DNA of 14,295 bases from HyVt-560 sp964577195 (GTDB lineage: Bacteria > Pseudomonadota > Gammaproteobacteria > UWMA-0217). The position numbers and the translations under genes are program-made. Below the pieces are notes generated by a model, which searched no databases, had not been told where the DNA came from, and was given only the letters and a program-made list of their open reading frames with translations. Within the stretch, counting starts at the first letter, position 1. Each line of letters begins with the position of its first letter. The DNA lies in NCBI GenBank assembly GCA_964577195.1, contig CAZNYF010000072.1:1-14295 (forward strand). The letters are read 5' to 3'. Shown here one piece after another: positions 1 to 6,776 of the stretch.

Positions 1-13
1 TTTTACAGTGGAT

Positions 14-42
14 CAGAGGCCAGAGGTTTCAGAGGGCAGAGC
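14..42. repeat. Short AG-rich degenerate direct repeats (CAGAGG)
   Basis: The hexamer CAGAGG occurs at 14-19, 21-26 and 30-35, followed by CAGAGC at 37-42, so four near-identical units lie within 29 bases. Around it (1-137) I see no open frame or RNA gene. It looks like degenerate intergenic repeat sequence; its function is unknown. Confidence 0.4.
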
Positions 43-137
43 AAGAGAATGGGGAGTCTTTAGAATAGGTAAAGGGCAAGCGATCAGTAATTTTTACTCC
101 GTACCGACGCCATTCGTTCTGAAAAAACCAAACTACG

Positions 138-154
138 GTATGATATATTCATAC
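138..154. promoter_or_regulatory. Palindromic operator candidate of the parDE pair
   Basis: GTATGA (138-143) and TCATAC (149-154) form a perfect 6-bp inverted repeat around the spacer TATAT. It lies 19 bases before the antitoxin start and overlaps A/T-rich sequence that could serve as a -10 region. ParD antitoxins are ribbon-helix-helix DNA-binding proteins that repress their own operon through such palindromes, so an autoregulatory operator is the natural reading. This is inferred from position and symmetry only. Confidence 0.45.
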
Positions 155-173
155 TAAATCAGGAGCATTTCCT

Positions 174-425
174 ATGTCAATGCAGCGAAAAACCATAACC
201 GTTACTAAACAACAGGACTCATGGATTAAGTCACAAGTAGATTCTGGACAATATGGAAATGACAGTGAGTATTTACGAGAATTAATTCGTCTTGATCAAG
301 AATATAAACATAAAATTGAATTGCTTCGCTCAGCCTTAATTGAAGGTGAGAAAAGTGGGCTTAGCGAACGAAGCATGCCTGACATTCTCAATGATGCTAA
401 AGAAAGACACGGTCTCAATGTATAG
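174..425 (+). CDS. parD: ParD-family type II antitoxin
   Basis: This is a small (83 aa) cytoplasmic antitoxin that should bind and neutralise the toxin encoded directly downstream and repress the operon. The N-terminal part (about residues 5-45) reads as a ribbon-helix-helix unit: a short strand (KTITVTKQQ) followed by two helices, with the family-typical stretch GQYGNDSEYLRELIR. The charged C-terminal tail (about 46-83) is the usual toxin-binding segment. The start at 174 is supported by AGGAG at 161-165, eight bases upstream. The stop overlaps the toxin start by 8 bp, which implies translational coupling. Length and arrangement fit the CC2985-type ParD family well. I am confident of the family; activity of the pair is untested. 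Confidence 0.88.
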   Translation: MSMQRKTITVTKQQDSWIKSQVDSGQYGNDSEYLRELIRLDQEYKHKIELLRSALIEGEKSGLSERSMPDILNDAKERHGLNV

Positions 426-705
426 GCTTTCAAGCAAAGCGAGTACTGATTTAGATTCTATTCTTGATTATTCAATGATCAGCTTTGGCACTGACATTAT
501 GCTTAAGTACCACCAGTCATTAGAAAAATGCTTTGAAACACTCGATGACAATCCAGATTTAGGCACAGAGGTTGAACATGTTCGCCCAGATTACTTGTGT
601 TTTGAGCATCGCTCACACTTGACATTTTATAAGAAATTAAAGCAAGACATTCTGATAGTACGCATACTGCATAAAAGTATGGAAGCTCCGAGATATTTTG
701 ACTAA
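418..705 (+). CDS. parE: ParE/RelE-family toxin
   Basis: This 95-aa protein of the RelE/ParE superfamily is the partner of the antitoxin upstream. ParE members poison DNA gyrase, while RelE members cleave mRNA at the ribosome; the adjoining ParD-type antitoxin favours ParE. Visible family traits are the N-terminal 'YRLSSKASTDLDSI' helix start, the middle GTEVEHVRPDYLCFEHRSHLTFY region matching the characteristic beta strands, and the C-terminal 'ILIVRILHKSMEAPRYF' strand plus tail. The ATG at 418, inside the end of parD, is chosen over an in-frame ATG at 340 because it gives the family's usual length and a translationally coupled overlap. The gene looks intact. No further gene of a toxin-antitoxin module is seen downstream. 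Confidence 0.86.
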   Translation: MYRLSSKASTDLDSILDYSMISFGTDIMLKYHQSLEKCFETLDDNPDLGTEVEHVRPDYLCFEHRSHLTFYKKLKQDILIVRILHKSMEAPRYFD

Positions 706-913
706 GGAGCGGAAAACCTAGCAAACGCCAACTCAACAAGCTCGCAAAGCTATCAACTACTGAACATTATGCCCGAGCTGTTGGTTACGATCAGTTGCTG
801 ATAAATGGGTAACTGTCAAATCAAGTCTGAAGTTCTACACCTTAGCCAGAGGCCACGACTAAACAAGTTTGGCTCTTCAGAAAAATATGTGGGTAGATAT
901 CCCCAACGCCGTC

Positions 914-933
914 ATTCCGGCGCATGCCGGAAT
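914..933. repeat. Small REP-like palindrome
   Basis: ATTCCGGC (914-921) and GCCGGAAT (926-933) form a perfect 8-bp stem with loop GCAT, set in the context GTCATTCCGG...CCGGAATCC. This is the widespread 'GTCATTCC...GGAATCC' type of bacterial intergenic palindrome; translated, it yields spurious 'RHSGACRNPD' peptides. It lies just past the 3' end of the GIY-YIG gene remnant, a placement I recall for this repeat type in other genomes. Confidence 0.7.
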
Positions 934-976
934 CCAGATACTGCACAGGCGGTTTCAAGCAATAAAATACATCTCG

Positions 977-1100
977 TCATAACAGGCCAGGATACAAATC
1001 ACGCCATTTTGGATTCATTTCCTCTACCACTTTCATTTTCCATGCTCGTTTCCAGTTCTTGAGGCTTTTCACGTTGGATAGCTGTTTCCATCGTGATCTC
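977..1100 (-). pseudogene. Frameshifted C-terminal fragment of a GIY-YIG nuclease-like gene
   Basis: On the minus strand, reading from 1100 gives EITMETAIQREK (to 1065). After one leftover base at 1064 a second frame continues as LKNWKRAWKMKVVEEMNP and then KWRDLYPGLL, ending at the stop 979-977. These join into the well-known C-terminal signature of small GIY-YIG family proteins (…M-AIQREK-x-LKNWKR-WK…IE-MNP-WRDLY). One residue is expected between REK and LKNW but only one base is present, consistent with a 2-nt deletion. The N-terminal two thirds, including the GIY…YIG catalytic core, is absent; sequence beyond 1100 does not continue the match. Hence a truncated and frameshifted relic, not a working gene. 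Confidence 0.75.
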
Positions 1101-1407
1101 GGTCAATGCTGCCCACATATTTTTCTAACGAGGCACAAGTTTTAGCGTTCGCCAACTGATAGCTGAATTCAATTTTCTGAAACACACCACCCTCCATTCA
1201 CAAAGTCACTGCGTTTTCTATCGGTGAGGTGCTCCGACCATCCTTGTTTTTGTGTCGCCTAAACAAAGCAATCGTTTTGTTACAAGAACACGGTATTCCA
1301 GATAAGCAGTTCTAAAAGTTCCACAATTAGATGATTTGTTCGACCAATATCACGCCTGTCCGTAAGTTCAGTCTGAACCTGTACACAGTATTTTTATAAA
1401 TCAACGG

Positions 1408-1413
1408 TATAAT
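1408..1413 (+). promoter_or_regulatory. Candidate -10 box of phoD
   Basis: A consensus TATAAT lies at 1408-1413, 58 bases before the phoD start. No good -35 hexamer is present at the usual spacing (1385-1390 reads ACAGTA), so the promoter may need an activator. Upstream, CTGTCCG (1356-1362) and CTGTACA (1379-1385) faintly recall PhoB-box half sites, but their spacing does not follow the 11-bp register. Confidence is modest. Confidence 0.35.
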
Positions 1414-1471
1414 TCTCTACATCAAAGGCAGCCACTAGAAGCTGTTGAAAATAATAATCGGGGATGTAAAG

Positions 1472-3268
1472 ATGGGTAATAACAAGCATGACAAGTCAAT
1501 CATCGAGCGCCGTAAATTTGTTAAAACATTTGCGGTCGGTGCTGGCATGCTGGTCTCTGGAATCTCGTTGACTGGATGTAATACCAGCTCATCGACTGGA
1601 TGTAATACCAAGCAGCCTGAAAATGTATTACAACCATCCCCTGAAAACACAGATACTCGCTCTGACGCTTCTATAAAAGCAACTTTCAACCACGGAATTG
1701 CCAGTGGTGACCCTTTGAGTGATCGGGTGATTTTATGGACAAGAGTGACACCTGAAAAAGAGGGAGTGATTAAAGTCACTTGGGAGATTGCTACAGATAA
1801 CGCATTTTCAGACATTCTCTATACAGCGAGTACTACAACCACCGCAAAACAAGATTACACCGTTAAGATTGATGCGTTTGGACTGTCACCTAACAGCCGT
1901 TACTTTTACCGCTTTCATTGTGGCGAGAATACTTCCCCAATCGGCCGTACTAAAACTTTGCCTGTCGGTAGCGTTGATCAGGTCAAGCTAGCTGTTGTAT
2001 CCTGTTCGCGATACAACGCGGGTTATTTCCACGTCTATAACGAGATTTCTCAGCGCGACGACCTCGATGCTTTGCTACATCTTGGCGACTACATTTATGA
2101 ACGCACGTGGTCTGAAAGAGCCGTCCAGAGTTCTAGCAGCACTGCTGAAAATCCCCGCCTGCAAAGCGGTCAGGGTCATGAGTTACTCAGCCTTTTAGAT
2201 TATCGCAACGAATATTCCATTTACAAGCAAGACCCTGATCTTCAGGCCGTACACGCGAGCCTGCCATTCATTAATGTTTGGGATGATCATGAAATTGCCA
2301 ATGATGTCTGGAAGTTTGGCGCAGAAAATCACACTCCAGAAACCCAAGGTAATCTGGATGAACGCAAAGCGGTCGCCATTCAAGCCTATTTTGAGTGGTT
2401 GCCCATTCGAGAGCCACAATCTGGCAAACGTGAAACCGTTTATCGTTCATTCGAGTTTGGCAATCTTGTCAGCTTGAATATGCTCGATACACGCATAGTA
2501 GGTCGCGATGAGCCGTTAGGCTATGGTAGTTTCCTTGATGCCAGTGGCAACTTTGATCACACTGGGTTTGAGCTTGCCTATAACGATCAAAACCGTGAGC
2601 TGTTAGGGGCAACGCAAAAGCAGTGGCTACAAGACAAGATGGCCGCATCTACAGCAACATGGCAAGTGCTTGGTCAGCAAGTGATGATGGGGAAGCTACC
2701 ACTACCTGCCCCACTGGCACTTAATCAATACTCTTATCAGGAGTTTTACGAGCTGCGTTTACGAGCCGAAGCTGATCCTGATTCAATCAGCACTGACGAG
2801 CAGTTACTCCTCGACTCGCCAACAATACCTTACAGTTTGCAGTTCTGGGACGGGTACGCAAATGAACGCGAAAACCTCCTCAATGATGCAATTTCGCTAG
2901 ACAAAAACCTGGTGGTACTGAGCGCCGACACTCACAATGCCTGGGCTAATGATTTGGTCAGTAACAATGGAACCCAAGCTGGTGTTGAGTTTTCTACTGC
3001 ATCTGTTTCATCCCACGGACTGGAATCCTATCGCCCCTGGGAAGACAGTCAGCTATTGGCCGAAGGACTTGTAGAAATCATTGATAACCTGAAGTTCTGT
3101 GAAACTGAGCATCGTGGTTATATGGTGACCACATTTACTCAGGCAGAAGTAACCAACGAATGGGTACTCCTCAATACAACAACTGAAGAAAACTATCATC
3201 TACTCAACGATAGTTCACCCAAAGTAAGCGCAAAACCTGGAATGGGAAACCGCTCTATTAAGGTATAG
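1472..3268 (+). CDS. phoD: PhoD-type alkaline phosphatase/phosphodiesterase, Tat lipoprotein
   Basis: This is a 598-aa secreted metallophosphoesterase that hydrolyses phosphate mono- and diesters outside the cytoplasm. The N-terminus has a twin-arginine signal (ERRKFVKTF, residues 12-20), a hydrophobic stretch and a lipobox LTGC with Cys36, so it should be a Tat-exported lipoprotein. The PhoD N-terminal domain (about 70-165) opens with FNHGIASGDPLSDRVILWTR. The catalytic domain follows, with VVSCSRY (Cys178, the position of the iron-binding cysteine in PhoD), LGDYIYE (Asp206), NVWDDHEIAND (Asp271-Asp272-His273), FWDGY (459-461) and LSADTHN (Asp486, His488). ATG 1472 is preferred over TTG 1445 because it leaves a standard Tat signal and has GGGG nearby. 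The gene stands alone in front of the CotH-VTC operon, which suggests but does not prove a shared phosphorus role. Confidence 0.93.
   Translation: MGNNKHDKSIIERRKFVKTFAVGAGMLVSGISLTGCNTSSSTGCNTKQPENVLQPSPENTDTRSDASIKATFNHGIASGDPLSDRVILWTRVTPEKEGVIKVTWEIATDNAFSDILYTASTTTTAKQDYTVKIDAFGLSPNSRYFYRFHCGENTSPIGRTKTLPVGSVDQVKLAVVSCSRYNAGYFHVYNEISQRDDLDALLHLGDYIYERTWSERAVQSSSSTAENPRLQSGQGHELLSLLDYRNEYSIYKQDPDLQAVHASLPFINVWDDHEIANDVWKFGAENHTPETQGNLDERKAVAIQAYFEWLPIREPQSGKRETVYRSFEFGNLVSLNMLDTRIVGRDEPLGYGSFLDASGNFDHTGFELAYNDQNRELLGATQKQWLQDKMAASTATWQVLGQQVMMGKLPLPAPLALNQYSYQEFYELRLRAEADPDSISTDEQLLLDSPTIPYSLQFWDGYANERENLLNDAISLDKNLVVLSADTHNAWANDLVSNNGTQAGVEFSTASVSSHGLESYRPWEDSQLLAEGLVEIIDNLKFCETEHRGYMVTTFTQAEVTNEWVLLNTTTEENYHLLNDSSPKVSAKPGMGNRSIKV
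1570..1610 (+). repeat. 24-bp-period tandem duplication over the PhoD lipobox
   Basis: A 17-base sequence (GACTGGATGTAATACCA) occurs at 1570-1586 and again, identical, at 1594-1610. The 24-base offset keeps the frame, so the protein reads TGCNT-SSS-TGCNT and carries a second cysteine (Cys44) eight residues after the probable lipidation site Cys36. Identity at DNA level points to a recent duplication. Confidence 0.8.
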
Positions 3269-3645
3269 GGCATATCCAACAACTCAGGGGTTTCGAGAAG
3301 CTGTTGCTAGTACAGCAAATAGCAAGTTCGACCAATAATCTGAAGGTCTATATTCCCGATAGCAGCGTTAAACAAGCTTGGCGTAGCCCACTATGCCTGC
3401 ACTTGTTTGCCTTGCTCTCGGAAATCTATACCAACATCTTATTGATCGAACTTACTGTTCGCTGTACTAGTCATTTGAAAAATAGATTCAAACCTACATC
3501 AAAATGTTAATTAGATCCTAAAGCAAACAATGTAAGCGCCGATACACTTCTCGATAGATCAAATGTTTGATGCCATTCGCTCAACATCTGATCACGCTAA
3601 AAATAATTACCAACATCGCTTAAACGGTGACCCATGGAGGGGTAC
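3269..3645. other. Intergenic leader region before the CotH-VTC operon
   Basis: These 377 bases hold no gene I can support; an open frame at 3304-3510 has low-complexity, unfamiliar content and no ribosome site. Small symmetric elements are CGAAC/GTTCG (3447-3451, 3457-3461) and ATCAAA-TG-TTTGAT (3558-3571), the latter about 75 bases before the operon start and a possible protein-binding site. No clear -35/-10 pair is visible; TTGATG at 3567-3572 has only the A/T-rich TAAAAATAAT near 3598 behind it, at too long a spacing. The operon promoter most likely lies here. Confidence 0.45.
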
Positions 3646-5988
3646 ATGAGACAGCTGCTGCTTAGTTGCATTGCTATTACTGTGACAATTTCTTTGCTCG
3701 CCTGTAGTTCTGGCTCTGAGAATACTGATAATCATCTTCAAACTGAGCCTGGAGCTAACGGTCGAGGCAACGACATCGCTGTTATCCCGGTACGCATTAA
3801 TGAGTTAATGGCGGCGAATACCGAATCACATATTAATCCTGATCACGGTAACTATGACGACTGGATCGAATTATATAATTTTGGTACAAAGAGTGTAGAT
3901 TTAACCGGTTACAGCCTCTCGGACAATCCTGACGAAGAACCCAATCAGTGGGTGTTTCCAGAAGGTAGTCAAATTGCAGCAGAAGGCTATTTAATTATTT
4001 GGGCTGATGCACGAAATACTTCTGGTATTGCACTGCACACCAACTTTAAATTGTCTCAAAACGGCGAAACAGTCGCCTTAGTTTCAGCCGATGGAAATAT
4101 CGTAGATTCTCTTGAATTTCCAAATCAAATTGCTAATATTTCTTATGGTAGAAACATAGTTGCCACAGGACAAACAGGGTACCTGAATAAACCAACCCCC
4201 GGGCAATTAAATAGCACTCAATGGTATGACCAGGAAGTTCAAGCTATTGAGCCTGAGTTTTCAATCCCAGCGGGCATCTATGCTGAATCACAAACTCTGG
4301 TCATTACCGCCGACGCGCCAAATACTCGCGTTGCAATCACCACAGATGGATCCATTCCCAAAGACAGCGTTGAATTAAGCTCCAGTGCCTCTATAGAAAT
4401 CAGTCAGACAACTATCGTTCGCGCCAGAAGCTTCAGTGATAACACGTTACCAGGCAATATAGTAACGCAAAGCTATCTGATAAATGAAGATACCGAACTC
4501 GGAATCCTTTCTTTAACAACGGATCCCCGCCATCTATACGACTCGACTCACGGAATTTTTGCTGCAGATACCGAATATTTCAATCACAAGGATTGGGAAC
4601 GCCCGGTTAATTTTGAATATTTTGATGAAAACAAAAACCCGGTTTTAAATCAGCAAGTTGCTTTAGAAATTCATGGTCACGTTAGCCGAACCTATCCAAT
4701 CAAAAATATATCAGTAAAAACAAAAGGGAAATATGGTTCTAAATATTTTGATTATGCATTTTTTGACCGGGAAAACAAAAATCCACTGCAAGCACTTATT
4801 ATCAGAGGCACCAGTGTTGACCAATTTAAAGCGTATATCAGAGACCCGCTAATTCAATCCACCATTAAAGGACAGATGGATTTAGATTTTCAGGACTATC
4901 ATCCTGTAGTGATGTATATCAACGGAAAATATCAGGGAATTCGTTACATCCGGGACAGAGTAAATAGGGACTATCTCAACACCTACCATAATCTGGATCA
5001 AAATGACGTCATCATCAATACTTTTTCATCGGATGTAAATTCTCACGACATCACACAATTTCAAGAAATTAATGATTTTATCAGTACACATAATATGGCA
5101 GAAACAGAGAACTACGCTATTCTGTCATCAAAAATTGATATTGATTCTTTTATTAACTTTCTAACTATTCAGATCTATTCTGCAAACCTGGATACACTCC
5201 GAAACAACAATAAATTCTGGACTAATAAATCAGGCACACTTCCGTGGCGTTGGTTTTTATTCGATCTTGATCTAGGGTTTGACGAATGTAATGTCTATGG
5301 ATCAGATTACAACTCAGTAGAATACATGCTCGCTGACAAAGAAAATGCCATTTTCCCAAACCTACTGGATGCGACCTTATTGCTCAGAAAACTTATTGAT
5401 AACTCAGAGTTTTTAGCGCTCTTTACTCAGAGACTGGCTAGTCACCTTAATATTACGTTCACATCAGATAGAGTTATCAGCCTGGTTAATACAATTAGTG
5501 GCTCAATCGAAGCCGAAATGCCAGACCACCTGGCACGTTGGGCAGAGGATTTTAGTCAACCCGTTACGTTTATTAGTAATTGCTGGACTGACGATATTGC
5601 ATCACCAGTAACAACCATTGCTGAATGGCATTCTGAAGTGGAAAGAATTCGAGAATTCACACGCGTTCGCCCGGATTTAGTCAGAGAAAACTTACTACAA
5701 AAATTTGGCATTGAGGGAATTGCCGTGACCAGCGGCTGGGCGAACCTTGAAGTCACAAATCTAAACCCGGAATTAGGATCAGTCAAAGTCGCCAATGTCG
5801 CATTACCGCTCACAGAAACATTTACGGGAGTCTGGCTTAAAGACCTGCCAGTCAGTCTTAAAGCTAACCCTCGTGGTGACGCTAAATTTATTCGCTGGCA
5901 AGGTGGCTATTCCAGTGAGAACCCAACAATTACGATAACATTAACCAGCGACACGCAAATTGAAGCTGTCTTCGAGCCGACACTATGA
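3646..5988 (+). CDS. CotH-kinase lipoprotein with lamin-tail and chitobiase-like domains
   Basis: This is a 780-aa exported protein. A lipoprotein signal ends in SLLAC (Cys20). Modules in order: lamin-tail domain, about 48-170 (RINELMAAN, DDWIELYN, DLTGYSLSD, FKLSQNGETVALV); chitobiase/Fn3-like domain, about 203-280 (PAGIYAESQTLVITA, ITTDGSIP); CotH kinase-like domain, about 300-640; C-terminal beta-rich 'bacterial repeat' domain, about 695-778, ending IEAVFEP. CotH traits visible are SRTYPIKNISVK (347-358), NGKYQGIRYIRDRVN (426-440), NLDTLRNNNKFW (514-525) and the metal-binding FDLDLGF (539-545). Bacterial CotH is an atypical protein kinase that phosphorylates spore-coat proteins; here the substrate is unknown. 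The start at 3646 is fixed by GGAGGGG at 3636-3642, better than the ATG at 3634. It overlaps the next gene by 4 bp. Confidence 0.88.
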   Translation: MRQLLLSCIAITVTISLLACSSGSENTDNHLQTEPGANGRGNDIAVIPVRINELMAANTESHINPDHGNYDDWIELYNFGTKSVDLTGYSLSDNPDEEPNQWVFPEGSQIAAEGYLIIWADARNTSGIALHTNFKLSQNGETVALVSADGNIVDSLEFPNQIANISYGRNIVATGQTGYLNKPTPGQLNSTQWYDQEVQAIEPEFSIPAGIYAESQTLVITADAPNTRVAITTDGSIPKDSVELSSSASIEISQTTIVRARSFSDNTLPGNIVTQSYLINEDTELGILSLTTDPRHLYDSTHGIFAADTEYFNHKDWERPVNFEYFDENKNPVLNQQVALEIHGHVSRTYPIKNISVKTKGKYGSKYFDYAFFDRENKNPLQALIIRGTSVDQFKAYIRDPLIQSTIKGQMDLDFQDYHPVVMYINGKYQGIRYIRDRVNRDYLNTYHNLDQNDVIINTFSSDVNSHDITQFQEINDFISTHNMAETENYAILSSKIDIDSFINFLTIQIYSANLDTLRNNNKFWTNKSGTLPWRWFLFDLDLGFDECNVYGSDYNSVEYMLADKENAIFPNLLDATLLLRKLIDNSEFLALFTQRLASHLNITFTSDRVISLVNTISGSIEAEMPDHLARWAEDFSQPVTFISNCWTDDIASPVTTIAEWHSEVERIREFTRVRPDLVRENLLQKFGIEGIAVTSGWANLEVTNLNPELGSVKVANVALPLTETFTGVWLKDLPVSLKANPRGDAKFIRWQGGYSSENPTITITLTSDTQIEAVFEPTL

Positions 5989-6668
5989 TTGAGTTTACTG
6001 CGATTCAGAACGTATCGGATAATATCAGTACACTAACACTGATCTATGTTGTGCTCCTCGCATTTGTGCTTTCAAGTATTCTAGCGTTTGTTTACCAAAA
6101 AACATTTCGCGGACTGTCATACTCTAGAAACTATGTGCAATCAATTGTACTAATTTCTATTATATCTGCAGTGGTTATTCAGTCTGTCGGGGAAAGTCTT
6201 GCCAGAGGAGTCGGCATCATGGCTGCGATGGCGATTATTCGATTTCGCACCAATTTTAAGGACCCTAGAGATACATTGTTTTTATTTGCATCACTAGCAG
6301 CTGGGATTGCCTGCGGTGCTTATACCTTCAAGATAGCCGTCATAGGCACTTTAGGATTTAGCCTCGCGGCTATTATATTGCACTATTCTCCACTTGGCCC
6401 TACCAATTATTTCGACGGCATGCTGAGATTTAATCTTGACGATAATAGTGAACGTCAGTCAAAACTCGAAGCCGTGCTTCGTCAATACTGCAAAAATTTT
6501 GCACTCATTACCCTACGGGATATGGGGCAAGGAGATCGGTTGGATTATGCGTATCACATCAAATTAAAAAGAAATGTCACGCATGAAGAATTCCTCCAGG
6601 CGATCAAGTTGATAGACTCGGTACAAGGAATAAATTTCATGTTACAAGAAGCAACTGTTGATATATAA
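5985..6668 (+). CDS. DUF4956-family multi-pass membrane protein
   Basis: This is a 227-aa integral membrane protein. Hydrophobic segments lie at about 16-38, 50-68, 98-113 and 115-133, and the less polar 72-84 may be another. The family signature AMAIIRFRT (81-89) followed by KDPRDTLFLFAS (92-103) and GIACGAY is clear, matching the conserved IVRFRT-KDP-D motif of DUF4956. The last 90 residues (about 140-227) form a soluble, probably ferredoxin-like cytoplasmic domain. The biochemical role of DUF4956 is not established to my knowledge, but the family is frequently encoded beside VTC-domain and CotH proteins, as here. The start ATG overlaps the CotH stop (ATGA), so translation is coupled. It may be the inner-membrane component of the putative envelope complex; that is inference. 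Confidence 0.87.
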   Translation: MIEFTAIQNVSDNISTLTLIYVVLLAFVLSSILAFVYQKTFRGLSYSRNYVQSIVLISIISAVVIQSVGESLARGVGIMAAMAIIRFRTNFKDPRDTLFLFASLAAGIACGAYTFKIAVIGTLGFSLAAIILHYSPLGPTNYFDGMLRFNLDDNSERQSKLEAVLRQYCKNFALITLRDMGQGDRLDYAYHIKLKRNVTHEEFLQAIKLIDSVQGINFMLQEATVDI

Positions 6669-6722
6669 GGAACGGAAAATAAATAACTTAAACATCTGAC
6701 TCGTTATTTAATTTCCGTTCCT
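6668..6722 (+). terminator. Near-perfect 20-bp hairpin inside the operon
   Basis: Arms at 6668-6687 and 6703-6722 pair over 20 positions with one mismatch around a 15-base loop; the outer part is AGGAACGGAAA / TTTCCGTTCCT. The stem starts on the last base of the DUF4956 stop codon and is followed by AAACAAGTTTTT. The stem is A/T-rich and the T-run is short and displaced, so this may be an attenuating terminator, a 3'-end stabilising structure or processing site that sets unequal expression of the two halves of the operon, or a DNA operator. The structure is plain; its role is inferred. Confidence 0.65.
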
Positions 6723-6776
6723 AAACAAGTTTTTAATCAGTTCATCCAATCAACAATAACAATAATCAGAATTCTC

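Larger units (their letters stand above)
879..1126. repeat. 15-bp inverted repeat enclosing palindrome and GIY-YIG remnant
   Basis: AGAAAAATATGTGGG at 879-893 has a perfect reverse complement at 1112-1126, with weaker outward similarity in the adjoining 18 bases (about 10 matches). The 248-bp unit contains the small palindrome at 914-933 and most of the broken nuclease fragment. I see no target-site duplication next to the arms, so a mobile element is possible but not shown. It may instead be the relic of an inverted duplication. Confidence 0.5.
706..1407. other. Degraded intergenic stretch without an intact gene
   Basis: About 0.7 kb between the toxin gene and phoD carries no convincing intact gene. 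In the + direction, 702-809 can be read as a 36-codon piece ending at a stop at 810-812 (LRSGKPSKRQLNKL..., then ...RAVGYDQLLING) that looks protein-like but which I cannot assign. An open frame over 805-1062 is an artefact of the palindromic repeat at 914-933. A broken GIY-YIG gene fragment and an inverted repeat are listed separately. I see nothing recognisable in 1130-1350. Confidence 0.6.

Noticed and set aside
805..1062. 85-codon open frame on the + strand
   Set aside because: It crosses the palindromic repeat (giving the typical RHSGACRNPD artefact) and lies opposite the GIY-YIG remnant; no ribosome site.
1379..1388. CTGTACACAG as a LexA-type SOS box
   Set aside because: The CTGT and ACAG halves are only 2 bases apart, not 8 as in the gammaproteobacterial LexA site.
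1338..3337. 12-base direct repeats (GTTCGACCAATA at 1338-1349 and 3326-3337) and an 11-base repeat (AGAAGCTGTTG at 1437-1447 and 3296-3306) flanking phoD
   Set aside because: Matches this short are expected by chance several times in a window of this size, so they do not show that phoD is a mobile cassette.
3304..3510. 68-codon open frame between phoD and the CotH gene
   Set aside because: Unusual start, no ribosome site, no recognisable protein features; treated as intergenic.
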